Below, one piece after another: positions 11,745-24,100 of a stretch of DNA of 64,000 nucleotides. A model generated the notes under the pieces. The model did no database searches. It saw only the letters and a program-made list of their open reading frames with translations, and was not told where the DNA came from. Each line of letters opens with the position of its first letter. Within the stretch, counting starts at the first letter, position 1. The stretch lies in assembly GCA_963969395.1 (NCBI GenBank), contig OZ017799.1:20462501-20526500 (forward strand), given 5' to 3'. The stretch comes from Pseudoscleropodium purum (taxonomy: Eukaryota > Streptophyta > Bryopsida > Hypnales > Brachytheciaceae). The position numbers and the translations under genes are program-made.

Positions 11745-12053
11745 CAGAGTTGACCAAAATAAATACGTCCGCCCCAAAATAGCGTCCGTAACCCGGACGT
11801 CCGTCCTCACGGACGCCAGCGGACGCAGCGTCCCTCCCGCCGTTGGAAGGCGGACGGACGGGGCGGACGGCCCGAGGCGGACGCCTAGATCATGTGGATC
11901 ACATCAGTCTGCGTGTCGATTGGACGGCCGTAACCGGGTGGATGGGTATCAGGGCGGACGGGGTGGACAGCGTATTCGCGAATGTCAGTGGACACTACGG
12001 ATACAGCCTCCACGTCCGGACGTCCCGGACGTCTGACTGTCCTGTCAACCTTG
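11745..12053. mobile_element. hAT MITE, 309 bp, with perfect 8-bp target duplication
   Basis: The left end begins CAGAGTTGACC and the right end finishes GTCAACCTTG (inverse CAAGGTTGAC), giving ~10-bp TIRs with two mismatches. It is flanked by identical octamers CAAAAAGA at 11737-11744 and 12054-12061. The interior is GC-rich with many CGGACG/CGTCCG subterminal motifs, in sharp contrast to the AT-rich surroundings. It has no transposase. The left 130 bp match the hAT terminus at 3586-3724, so it is probably a deletion derivative of that family. It inserted into the C-terminal part of the DUF7869-like relic. Confidence 0.92.
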
Positions 12054-12540
12054 CAAAAAGACACTGTGGAATGTATGATTAAGATCCCTGCTATACAAAT
12101 TGAAGTCATCAACCAAAATTTGACTTCGTATAATTGAGAGGCCATTAGTACAAATTTGTATATGTGGCATATTTTATTTTGTATTTAACATCTTTATATT
12201 GTATGTAATAGATGGAATTCATATTTTGCAATAGATGGCATAGGTTTGAATTTTGTTGGTTTGGATTTATAGTTTGGTATTGCTTGTAGGTTTTGAAATA
12301 TATGTCTTGTTTTTTTCAAAAAAAAATATTCAATTTCAATTTTAATATATATTTTTAATTTACTTTTTACTTTTCTTTTTTCTTTTTTACCATCATTTTA
12401 TTTTATTTTTCGGAAGCACTTATGTTATAATATCTATGATCATTAAAATTGAAAGTGTAGGATGAACGTTCAAAAATTGGGTAGTGGGTATAACCACTTT
12501 GTGTTTGATAATTGTGTTAAGCACTTATCACATTTTGGAT
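12054..12540. other. AT-rich spacer, nothing recognised
   Basis: The sequence after the MITE is probably the tail of the interrupted DUF7869-like element. No motif is seen. Confidence 0.35.
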
Positions 12541-12720
12541 AGGGGGCCAGTTGGTTGTTACAACTTTCCTGGCTGCCTACATAGGTTATTAGGCAACACC
12601 AAGTTATGCATGTCTCTCAACTACTCATACAAATTCAACAGGAATCGAACTCTAACCGTCTAAATGAGATAAACAACCCCTTACAACCAACCATAGAGCT
12701 CATGACTTGGTGTTCAATAT
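12541..12720 (-). repeat. Possible tRNA-derived SINE-like sequence
   Basis: On the minus strand, AGAGTTCGATTCCTG (12643-12657 region) is a good Pol III B-box. About 40 bases upstream lies an AGCTCTATGGTTGGTTG stretch that could be a degenerate A-box. This block is less AT-rich than its neighbours. No tRNA cloverleaf closes convincingly and no poly-A or target duplication was identified, so this is a candidate only. Confidence 0.3.
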
Positions 12721-12959
12721 GCCATAATTTTATGTATATTAATAAAAACATTGCTACTCCAAATTCCAACTCATGTTGATTAAGGACTTTGTATATCATT
12801 ATACTCTCATTTTAATGGAAATTGCATTCAAAAACTAATAATTCTAGTATTTATCAACGTAAATTATCTACAGAAAATCCATTTGTATTAGTACCAGAAA
12901 TTTACAATATTATTTTGGGAGTGTCCCAAATTCCCAAAATTTTGAATATAGTGTTTTGA

Positions 12960-13520
12960 AGAGAGTAAGAATGCTTTTGAAGAAGAGAACAAAGAGCTGA
13001 AGAGGAAACTTGCTGAGTCCAAAGCCATTCCAAAGTTAGTGGAAGGTACCTTGCCTAAATAGGATGTGAAAAAGCCTGTAGAGGATATCTTAAGGGGACC
13101 AAGAAATTTAGTTGCCCAAGATTATCTTCGAGGCAAAGATAATCCTACTCCTCTTTCACCCTCCAAAACTACTGTTGAGCGTCTTCTAGTTCCTTTGGAG
13201 GTTACTTCTATTGCTACCCTTCTTCCTTCACATGAAGAGTTAGTTGTGCCTGCTTTGGCAAAAGATGGTGGCAATTCTTCTACCCAAAATCAACCAAATC
13301 TCTCAAAAGAGATCAACTACACCTTGAATGCTCCTGAAGGCATTCAAGAGGAATCGAATTATTTTCAAGCTGAGGATAATTCAAAACAAGTAGTGGAATA
13401 CTCGGTTCAATAGGAGACGATACTTGAAACACAAGAGGAGGAGACAATAGCCGATCAACAACCTCCTCAAAGTGCTTTTGCCAATAATTATCGAGTATCC
13501 TATGGAATTGAAAAATCCGT
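12960..13520 (+). pseudogene. Fragment of a coiled-coil protein with in-frame TAG stops
   Basis: An open frame from about 12960 encodes a charged heptad-like stretch (AFEEENKELKRKLAESK) and meets TAG at 13060-13062. It continues for 115 codons to TAG at 13411-13413, then goes on as a Glu/Gln-rich tail to about 13520. The rest of the protein is Pro/Ser/Thr-rich without a recognised domain. It probably belongs to the coding region of a decayed transposable element, given its neighbours and the same kind of stops. No function is assigned. Confidence 0.4.
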
Positions 13521-14100
13521 CCGACGATGAAGATGAGGACAATGTAGACTATGGGGACAAGGTACAGTCACCTCCTTCCTCGGACCCTTGTGATTATTCT
13601 TAGATTTACCAAATACCATGCATTGGATGTTTACTCTAGCTTCCATCTTGTTGTCATTTTATAGTGTGAGAAGCTTATGTCCATGTATTCTGGTTGACAA
13701 AAGGAAGTGGATAGTTTCAATACCTAAACCATCAACGAATTGCCTTTGTGTGACTACTTGTTGTAGCATAGTGTAGATGTTGAATGGGAGTATAGGTGGT
13801 ACATGTATAAATCCGACTAGTGCTAAACCATTGCTATATCCAAATGTATCATAAATCATTTTTGAATAAATTTTGGTGATACATGTTCAATAGACTCTTT
13901 TCTAATGAGCTGACTTTTTCCATGTTTGTACCCAGCCCAAAAAACTTAGAGGTGTGCATTGTCTGTTGGCTCTCAAACAATCACTTAATGGAGGGGTCCT
14001 CAAATCACTTAGTGGGGTTCAGTGTTTTAATCCGTTTAATGGATCTCCTTATTCTGCGTTTCAACATGTAACTACATTTCTCTTGTGTTATGTTTTGATT
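13521..14100. other. Unassigned relic-like sequence
   Basis: Base composition is intermediate, with short frames on both strands and no recognised motif. It is possibly further decayed transposon sequence. Confidence 0.3.
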
Positions 14101-14164
14101 AGGTAATGTCAAAGGGCTGCGGGGACCATCTACTACAACTTGTGTCCTACATATTTCTTGAATT

Positions 14165-14945
14165 GCAATAGAAGTGGTTGAATGTCGTCTTGGATTTGAA
14201 CGGAGTGCTCTATTAGTATCTCCCTAGGTCCTAAGTTAGGAGGAAGCAAACATACACGACCAATGACAATATTTTTAGTGATAAAATTCCTACTCTCATT
14301 GGAGCAAAAGCCGTGTACGTGCGTCCTTATGTGAGGGAATTTTTAGACAAGCTCTCTAAAATCTCAAATCATGTCGTAGTTTGGAGTTCTATGTACAAGA
14401 AGACGGTGGAGCTAGTAGCTGAATTCTTGTTCCAGAACTGAAGACCACCCTTCTACATCCTTGGATAGGATAAATGCTAGAATATAGAAATTTCGAATGG
14501 AAAACTTTTGACTGTGAGTAGGAATGAGCACAAGCCTCTCCATCTTAAAGTGATGGAAGACCACTTGTTCTTCGATCCAAATGATTGCACAACATTTAAC
14601 AAAGGCAATACGGTTCTCATTGACAACTCCCTCCCAAAAAGCGTCCTCAATGAGACTGGGAATGCGATATTCCTTCAGAGTTGGGATCGTTCTCAACAGG
14701 GGGACGACTTCCTGACAAGAAGCTTGCTCCCTTGGTTGAAGCGGCTCCACGAGGAATGTTTTGTAGTCGGCTTACAAGAATTTGTAGATGCGAATCACAT
14801 TGGCGTTCTTCCACTAACGGCTCCTTCAAATGGAGCTAAGTATATTTTGAACGGTTTTAGGGAGTTAGCGGATTACGTTGGGTCACGTTTTTTGTTGTGT
14901 GGGATGGAATTAGTAATAGAGCCCGAGAGTTGTATTAGAAGATAG
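14165..14945 (+). pseudogene. FCP1/NIF-like HAD phosphatase relic
   Basis: A single frame from about 14184 to 14943 carries HAD-phosphatase landmarks in order. A VVLDLNGVL block near 14187-14210 corresponds to motif I, in the DxN-G form seen in plant NIF-family proteins. Then come KAVYVRPYVREFLDKL near 14310 and VVVWSSM near 14380 (motif II region). An ILG-stop-DKC block near 14466 stands where the family has GQDxC, and TVLIDNSLPKS lies near 14615-14640 (motif III/IV region). The frame is broken by TAG 14214, TAA 14232, TGA 14439, TAG 14466 and TAG 14478. Family members dephosphorylate Ser in the RNA polymerase II CTD or related targets. This copy cannot be functional as one protein. It lies among transposon relics, so it may be a captured gene fragment. 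Confidence 0.6.
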
Positions 14946-16135
14946 ACTCGTTTGTAGGCCGTCCATCTTGGAACTCATTGTGCATAGTGTAAATACGAAT
15001 TTTTATGTATATTTCATTCATTTGTATAAAACAGTTTTGAATTTCAAATCCAACATCATTGTGTGGCCTCTGTAATTAGATGCTATTGTGTTTGATGACT
15101 GTGATAATGTTTTTCTTCATAAAGTGTCCAATCATCCTTGGGTTGAGGATAAAATTTGTTCATCTTTGTCTAATGTGATGTTTCTTCAAATTAGAGGATC
15201 TTTCTTGCAACCGATCCAACAAAGGGAGCCGTTGACAAGGAGCTTGTTGTCTAGATCCAAGGCTTTACTCTCCATGAGGTCTAACTCCATTGCAAGGAGT
15301 TGCTTGCCTTCTAAATATTCGAGGCCTTTAATATTGTGCTTTGCCACAGATGCAACTTTGGTAGCCATTGATTTTTCGAAGGAAAATGTGGAGGAAGGGG
15401 TCGTGGATAGCCTACCCAGTCAAGGACCGGGTAGGACCCCTATTTGCTCACCATCCCTTTTGAAGAGAATGTCTTCTACTCCAAGTTGATTGCGTTCACA
15501 ATTGCCAACTCCACGTACAGAGATCATGCTGCAGAGGAACTCTATGTGGATGACATAGGAGTTATTGGGGATCTTTGTATCGAGGATGGAGGTCCATCTT
15601 CTAATCCATTAAGGCGTCTTTTTGCCCAAATTAGAGATTTCAATGGAACTTTGAGTGGGAGGGATTGTAAGAAGAAGATGTCTTTTGGTGCATTCAATGT
15701 GGCTACGACTCCTTGTGTTGTAGGCATGGCAAGGTCCCTCCCTCCAAATCAATGAAAGGCTAATCTTCACCATCTTTTATACCTATTTCTAGTTGGGCAT
15801 TTCCACAAGAGTTGAGGCAATTGAATGACATATGATCAATCAGAACTACAAATATGTATATAGGTACACATAGATTGCTACCACGGCTACCAGCTTGAAG
15901 TGTTGCATTTCTTTTGAGTGATGGCATTTTGCGTAGTGAGTGCAAGAGATGGAGGAAAGTGAATGACCTAATTAAGATTGAGAATGGTGGTCTTGTCCTT
16001 AGTGCCAGGGAAAAATTTAGACCATCATGATGCAAGGATATTTTTAGAGTGTTAACCAAGTTGAAAGCTTTAAAGGCTACAAAAGAGGCAGAGAAAAGTA
16101 GTACTTCCACTAGAAACAAGAATTAGTCGGTGAAT
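14946..16135. other. Unassigned relic-like sequence downstream of the NIF fragment
   Basis: Medium-length frames exist at 15088-15489 and 15444-15755 on the plus strand and 15186-15368 on the minus strand (Leu/Lys/Glu-rich, coiled-coil-like). None has a motif I recognise. A Lys/Ala/Glu-rich plus-strand stretch lies near 16060-16110. Likely part of the same decayed element as 12960-14945. Confidence 0.3.
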
Positions 16136-18060
16136 TGAGTTTAGGAATCAAACAATTTTGTTGATATACATTTCTATTAATAGAATAGCCATTCACGTAT
16201 ATGAAAAAAATTTAAAGTTCAATTTAGAGCTTTATGCGGACATATATAGCCTCCACAATTTTACACAATTACATTTATTTATACTTAGGCTTTAAAAGAG
16301 TCTATATAGGATTCATTTCTCATGAAGTGAATTATATATACTAGTTACTAGTGGGATAAATTGTTTCATATGTACATGGATTCTCAAGTAAATTCATGTC
16401 CTTCAGTGTAAAGTGACCCGCTTATATAAATGGCACATATTTTTTGACCTCTTAATCATGTCTAATTTTATTTTCTTGGTTTGAAAATTTAACACACTTT
16501 CACCTTTGTGTTTAATTATAATTTCATATGATCATATCCTTCAAATAATAAGCAATGGAGTGCTTATATTTATCTTTGCCTTCAACAACTTTATCTTTGA
16601 AATGATGGATCCTAAGGTCTCAATATCACCGGTTTGTCTCATTTTAATGAATATGGCCTTCAATGAAGTTGATTATATATACTTTAAAATCTTTCACTAA
16701 AATTTGGAAAAATTAATATTGTTGCACAAATCAATGCATATTTAACTCCTTCAAAAGACTCTTTACATGGACTTATCCAATTAAATTAACACATTTTTCT
16801 ATAAAATCAGTCAAACATTAGAAAATTTTGAATTAGTGGAGGGCTATTTGACTTTCAAAAAATGTGAAACTAAAGTGAAATATTAATTAATTAATATTTC
16901 AAAATAATAAAAATATTATTTAATTATAAATTCAATGGGGCATATAAGTTGACTTTCATTGGCAAGATTCTATGTGAGCCAATTTGGGTTGATATTTTTT
17001 ATAATTGCGCATTTTCATGTAGGAAAACATCCCAGTTTTGAAATTTGCTTACATCCCAAGTCTTGAAATTTTTTCTAATGGAAGCTACAAAGGTTAGATA
17101 AATTGACTAAAATAGTTACAAAGACCCAAGAATGAACGCAATTTGCTTACATCTTTGGACCTTGTCCATTTAACAATTGACTCAATTTTTTGAGGATCTA
17201 CTTTAATTCCATCCAATTTGATCCTACCAATTGATCATCAATTTGTGGCAAAGGATTTAAATTCTCTACAATTACCTCTATAGCCCATTATTATTTGTAG
17301 CTCATCATTTTTTGTTTTAACAAATAAGATTAATGAATGAGAAGGTAAAGAGCCTGCTTCTATTTGCCTTTTGTGGAAAAATTCTATAATCTCCAAATTT
17401 TGTCCACTTTGTAAATGATGTTACATTCAATTCATTGTGTGAATAATTCAATATTCTATGCATTCTCTTAGAAAAACTATTTTTCTCTTCATCCATTGAT
17501 AAATATGAATTATTCTATACAACAAGTACGAATTGTTTTCCCTAATATATATGGATGTGTTCTATCCAACGCACATGGATGCATTCTATCTATAAAAAAT
17601 AGATGAATCTTTTCGTTTCCATCTTTTTAAGTAAATAATTAAAGGTGTATGTAAACAACATTTTAGTGAAAAATTAGTAATTATAGGAAAAAGGAGCCTA
17701 TTAGGGACCTCTTATTAGAAAAAATTAGAAATAAAGTAAACTTTAAAGTCAAAAGATACCGAATAGTATAAATGGAGTTATTCTAGTAAGATGAATGGAA
17801 AAAAATATAAAAATAATAGAATAAATGGGATATAACTTTGGTCACATATTTTTGCAAAAGTTGTGTTTGCTCAACTTTCAAACTATAAATAGTTTAGAAA
17901 AAAATGACATTTTGGTACAATGTCCCAATGTCCCAATACTTATTATAATCATAATTGTGATTATTATTTTTTATATAAAAATTGTATGTTGTGAGAAAAT
18001 TTTATGTGTGATCATTTTTTTTGTGTGGATATTTACTTTGAGAAGTAAGTAAGAAATGTC
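16136..18060. other. AT-rich spacer, nothing recognised
   Basis: Only short random frames, homopolymers and simple AT runs are visible. Confidence 0.4.
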
Positions 18061-19570
18061 AAATTATGTATTGTAGAGTTTGAGAATTGGAAGAAATGTG
18101 TTGAATTAAAAATATATTTAAAAAAACAAAAAAAATGAAAAGGGAAAGAAAATACAAAGTTGAACTGGTGATGTTTCCAATTAGTTGTGAACATGAAGGT
18201 GGTCGAGGAGGGGAAAAAGAGGTTACAAATGCTGTGTTCATTTGTGCTTACAAGTATTGCTGAAGTGTTGATATGAGTGTGTACTTGAAATTTTACAATC
18301 TTTGCAAAATTCAAGATTTCCTAATATAGTTCGGTGAAATTTTAGGCAATTCTTAGATTTTTGTTGTTTAATTATGGAAGAAGATTGTGAATTTGCAATT
18401 GAGAGGTCTAATTGAGAGAAGTGAGTTTTGGTGGACAACGTATTAGGCAATTGCAATATGGCGAGAAAAGAACTAGGCGAAATTTTTGAATCCAGAGCCT
18501 GAATTAAGTCAAGACCGAAGTTAACCTCCAGAGAGTCAATCTGACGTTCCAGAAAGCTTGCGGTGTAGAATTGGCAAAGTTTGATCCTGAATTGAGGTTG
18601 AGAGACAGAAGCATTTGCAATAGCAATGGAACTCTAAGAAGAACCGATCGGAGAAGTAATTGGACAATTACTGAACCGGATTTTTTGGAACAATTCATGA
18701 ATCGGAATTGACCTTGAGTGTGAGAATTGTAGCAATATGAGATCTCTTGCGGCCAATCTTGGGAATTTTGGGAGAGTTGCAATCGGATGCCAGAAGAATT
18801 GCTCGGAGGCTGCTGTAGTTTGTAAGGAAGCGATTAGAGATTTCTACCAACAATTTCAAAATTCAGACTCAAAAGCGCATGATGAATTGATTCATGATTG
18901 TTGGGTCCTTCACAAAATTGGGTGCCCAGGTCATGGTTCTTTAGGAGAACCTGCAATGAATTGATACTTCAAACTAGTGACATAATTGAAACTCAAATTA
19001 AAAATTTGATTTTTGAAAAGCAAGAGAAGCGGTTTCGACGACCATGACATGAGCAACAACAATTGGAATAGGGATCCCCGTTAAACAATTGTTGTGATTT
19101 TTCCTTTTCTATATGATCTGTGGTAGGTTGGAAAAATCAACACTAGTGATGAAGAAGGGAATGATTCGCAAATGCTGCTTTTCATTCACGAGATTGAAGA
19201 TTGAAAATTTCTATGATCTAGTTGTGCTTGGGGTTTGCTGTACAAATTTGAATCCTTGCAATAAATTGAAGTCGGATCCCACGGAGTTTCAATGCTCCAA
19301 GTTGTTGATTGACATTGCGATTCAAGATCTAATTCAATGTATGCCATGATTGGTTGATAGTCAGTGAGAATCCAAACTTGAAGCCAAATAGTTGAATCAA
19401 TTGGAGTATGAATTGAAGAATTTGGTATAGGTTCAGTTTTGGACACCTCCAACGAGTAGCTGCTTCCCTGTGGTGGAATTACAATAGGGATTTCCACAGT
19501 TATAGGGTGTGGCATCACAACTATAGGACTATTTTTCATGGTCTTGAGGTCCAAATTGTGGTGATAAGTT
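18061..19570. other. Unassigned, less AT-rich block
   Basis: Composition is higher in G than the surroundings and short frames occur on both strands (for example 18504-18782 minus, 18737-18964 plus, 19186-19554 minus). No family signature, TIR or LTR was recognised. It could be a decayed transposon. Confidence 0.3.
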
Positions 19571-20640
19571 CAATTGCATGGTTTTAGGTTCCTAATATTG
19601 GTCCAAATGGTAATTCGTTCCAATGTTTTGTGTTTGTATTAACAATGGTTTGGGCAATATGACCATTTTGACTATTGATCCAAAATAATGGGAGAAAAGT
19701 TGAAGGAAAAAGATAAAATTTGGGTATGAAATCTACACTCACCATACTTTGCATTAACTGAGATCAATTGACATAGTATATGGAATCGTTAGGCATTTGC
19801 ATTGAACGTGATAGTTACAAATTGACTAGAATATTTGACCGAAGTATAAAAAAGTTTAGTTAATGAATTATTTGTACTATTTTCAAAGTATTATCTTGTA
19901 ATGATTAGGTCTAAAGAATACATTGCATAAGATGATTTGACCAACCTGATTATGTTTTTCAGATTATTTGACCTCCCTTAAAACACTATATAAGATTGGA
20001 CAACATTCATTGTGTTTGCATTCATTGGTAAAGAATTGAAAACTAAATTTATATTTTGGGAATAAGAATGAAAATTGAGTTTTAAAAACTAAATTTTATA
20101 TATTTATATTTTTTCTCATATACTTTAATATACATGTCACTTTAGCCATAAAACAATAGACTATTTGACCATTTTCCTAGATTTTAAAAACCCTATACTA
20201 TAGTCCTAGGTTTTTTTTTATGAAATTGGTAAAACCTAGACTATAGTGTACATCTTTTTTAACATGTCTTCTTTAAAAAATAGAAGTGAAAAAATTAACT
20301 TTGAGGCATGAATTCTTCCTTGACCTTAAGAAAATTCTCAATTCTTAATACTCAATGTTCATTCACTCCTTTTTCTTAAGTCACAACTAACTTCTTTTAA
20401 CCACAAAATAGATTTAAAATGAGGGTTAAATTTCTTGCCTTGAAAAAGCAATCAATAATCCTTCATCTTGATTAAGGTTCACAATCCACCTTTTATAGTT
20501 CCTTAGTAGTAACTTGATGTTCAAAAGAAATCTTTCAAAAATCTTTCATAAACATCTTTAGCAAATTTCTTCAACACAAATTTGAATTCTTCTAATATGA
20601 AGATTCATAGTCAACTCTAAAATATTTGTAAACACCAGAG
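19571..20640. other. AT-rich spacer, nothing recognised
   Basis: No coding or repeat structure I can support. Confidence 0.35.
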
Positions 20641-21167
20641 CAATATCTTCAGGATATTGGATACACTAATTGCCGAGAGACTCTGGCTTCCCCCAACCTT
20701 CACAGTGGAGCTCATCTCTCCGGATTTGCAAGGCGTCCCATTCTTACGACATTCCTCAATCGTGTCTCGTCCTTAGATTTCTCATTGCTATATTTGGAGA
20801 TTTCGAACCAGAGAAATTGGTTTCGAATTCCCTGCTGCGAAGCGCAAGGGAGGACCTGGCTGTTCGTTGAGCTGAGGTTTAGGGGAGGTTTACCTTCGGA
20901 GAACAGGGCAACATTCCTCACAGTCAACATTTGTGTGTGTAAATTAGGTCACAATTTTCACAGAGGAGCAATTTTGTTTTTGAATTTTGAGTGATTATTG
21001 CGGTGTCTTTGAACGATTGTTGCTTGGAGCTGTTAGGAGTTGAGGCGTTTGGAGGGATTGGAAACCTAGGGTTAGCTTCTAATCTGCAAATTTTGTTGTA
21101 AATTGGAATTCAAATTGCGCTGGAATATCGGCGGGGAGCTAGTGCTTTTGGAATTGTTCAGGGCAGG
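20641..21167 (+). promoter_or_regulatory. Presumed promoter and 5' leader of the OBGL-like gene
   Basis: GC content rises from about 20650, as in the exons downstream. No convincing coding exon with splice sites precedes the Met at 21168, so this is inferred to be promoter plus 5' UTR. No TATA box was assigned. Confidence 0.35.
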
Positions 21168-24100
21168 ATGCACGCTTTGGCGAGTACGTCGTGTGCGAGC
21201 ACAGTTGTAGCTGCGCGAGGTAGCGGGAGCAAGTTGTTTACGTACACTCAGCTCTGCGTTCATTCTCTTGCTTGCAATCTATGTCCACGACAGAATCTCT
21301 GGCAAGGTACTGTAGCTTCACTTTCTTCTCTGCTCTATAGAATGCCGCAAGGTAGGTACACCTCGAAGAGACACTAGCTGAAATGCGGCACCTAGATTTA
21401 GCATTGAAAAGGAAGAACATAACCTCCGAAACTGTTGTAAGATTTCTAGAGTAATCAATAGAAGTTGAATGGAATGGAAGTTGAAGAGTTTTTTTGAGGC
21501 GAGCAATGAACTCTGAAGCATTTTGTGCTTTATGAAAGATGAATGAAAAGACAGTATTATCAACATTAGGTTCTCAAATATATCTAATTTGAAAATTCGT
21601 ATATTTTATTGGAGAATTGAATGAATACACGAAACGACTTGCGTTATCATTCTCTTGCATTCGCTAATCTAGTTTTTTTGGTCCATTCCTTCACACTTTC
21701 ACCAAATGGTGGAATCAGAAGAATTGTCTCTGTTAGGATTGGTTGTTCTCATGAATTGTCAAAAGACTACATGTCATTACGTACACTGTGCTTGTGATGC
21801 TTGTGGATAGGTGACCAGAGGCTCTCCGTAGCACGCAGGAGTCGAATCAATTGTGCGATCACAAAAGAAAACCCTAATGCGTTAGAAGGGCCGAAGAACC
21901 TAGACACGGAACCGCACAAGTATTTCGACCAGGTGGTTATTACCGTGCGCTCGGGCGATGGAGGGAATGGGGCAGTTCTGAAGCTGCCGAAACCGAAAGT
22001 AGATGACGGTGAGATTAAATTCAAGAAGAAGGATAAGAAGCCTGCTGGAACTTACAAGCGAGGCAACGATGGCGCCTTGATTTTGCCTCTGGGAGGCCAT
22101 GGTGGGGATGTAGTCCTTGTGGCAGACGAAAGTGCGGACACGCTGTTGCCGTATCACCGGAAACGACGTCACAATGCGAAAAGGGGTGCGAATGTTAGTG
22201 CTATGGGGACGCTTTCTCCGTCTCTTCGAGATGGACTAGATGGTCCCGTTCTTCGAATCCCTGTTCCTGTGGGTAAGGTTTTCCACATTGCAGCATGCGA
22301 TGGACTTTCAATGGTTCATTTGATCTATCTGTTTGTTGTAGTGAACTATAGTTACAGTGTTGAAATTAGTAGGCGCCTCTCCCTCATTTTTTGCGAAGAT
22401 AGACTGTTTGGTTAACTCCCAAATTCCTACCATGTTTTGCAGAAAACTTAGATGTGCTACAGTATATCATCTCTACAATTTTTTTGAATCTTTTTGGTAT
22501 CAAGATGTTAAGCATGATGATAAGTAATTATCCATACAGATGAACTTAAAGTCTTAAGCTTGCAAATAGTACCATTAGAGAGCCAGCACGATTTCAAGCC
22601 TAGCAATACCTAATTTGCCTTCCAAGACGCTTCCTATTGGATGAATGCATGTGGTGAATGGGACATGCATGTCCTGCACGGCATTTAGGGATTAAGAATT
22701 GTAGATAAAGTCTTTTGAAGGAATTGTGGCAGATGTGTATAACTGTCCGCGAGACCTGTTCCGTTTTTGTTAATTGATAAATATTCCTTGATGTGGTCTA
22801 GATTCTCAAAACATATGTCTTCTGACAATGCAGGCACAGTGGTGAAAAGAAAGAGAGGAGGGAAATTTTTAGCTGATCTTGCAAAACATGGGGATGAAAT
22901 TATGGTTGCTCGAGGTGGTCGTGGAGGAGTAAGATTTCCCTGCCCGAGCTCAATGCTAAAAGATTTACTGTCGCGATTCCATACCGGTGTCGTCATGTCG
23001 AATTTTGATGATACCAACTATGACTGGACTGGACTGTTATGGACTGCGTTGGACAGATTCGTGCTTTCAGTGCCTATATTCTCAAAGTTGATATTGAGAG
23101 GTTTAGGGTTGCTGAGACTCTGATCATTTACGGGGTAGGATGATCGTTGAATTGAAAATTTAATCTTTTGGAATGAATATTGTTGCAGATATGTGTTGTT
23201 GAAGCTAAAGATAGCAAGCGTCTCAGGGTTAACGGCTTACCAACTATACAGGATCCTGATGACAAGGTGCGTTTTGAAGTTCAACATTCTCTGTGGTTTA
23301 GACATTCTTGAACTTTGTTGCTTCTTTATAATGTAACATTTATCTTCAGCTCAGGGCTAGGTTGCACAGCGTTTTACGGATACATATTATGCTTTTTTTC
23401 CTACTCGAGCATAATTACGCTCTCTACTACCTTCCCTCAACTCTGACGCAGCTGCAATTGCTTGCTATCGCAGGTTGTGACTCTTGGAGGTACTGGTGAG
23501 GAGATTGCACTTGAGTTGACTCTACGGGTTGTGGCAGATGTTGGACTTGTGGTATGACTTCTACTCCATGCTTTGTTGTTCTCCAGCAAATGGCGCAGTC
23601 AATGCTGATTGTATTTATTATGGGGATCTCCGGGGAAGGCCTTACAATTGTTTTGCTCCACAGGGATTACCGAATGCAGGAAAATCATCTCTATTGGCAG
23701 CAGTGACGGTTGCAAAGCCTGAGATCGCTTCATATCCCTTCACGACCCTCATGCCTAACTTGGGGTGCTTGGAGGGTGACCCCCTGAGGAATGATGGGGG
23801 ATTTTCAAGTGGAGCAACAGTGGCAGACCTTCCTGGGCTCATTAAGGATGCTCATCTTGGGAAGGTGATTTGCGTTCTCTTGATCTTGATCTGGTTCTCC
23901 TATTCAAGTTAGTACTGGGACGAGCCTGTCACAGTCATTATCTAATCTGATCTTGTAATCTCATTGCTTTGGATATAATTTTATCCAGCAACAAAGGGGA
24001 ACAAAGTCTGGGAAGAATTTCTAACGACGTAGTGTTTGTCAGACATGCCAGTTATCTTTTTAGTACATGAAGATGAGCTCGTAAGTAACCGTCACCTCTA

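Noticed and set aside
11713..12145. Arg/Gly-rich open frames over the GC-rich block
   Set aside because: They are by-products of the GC-rich MITE, which has clean ends and a target duplication.
15088..15755. Two overlapping plus-strand open frames of 133 and 103 codons as genes
   Set aside because: No family motif, no splice context, and an equally plausible minus-strand frame overlaps; left as unassigned relic sequence.
18504..19554. Several 75-122-codon frames on both strands as genes
   Set aside because: Low-complexity composition, mutually overlapping, no recognisable domain.
21072..21420. Minus-strand frames opposite OBGL exon 1
   Set aside because: They overlap a spliced, phase-consistent transit-peptide exon on the plus strand.
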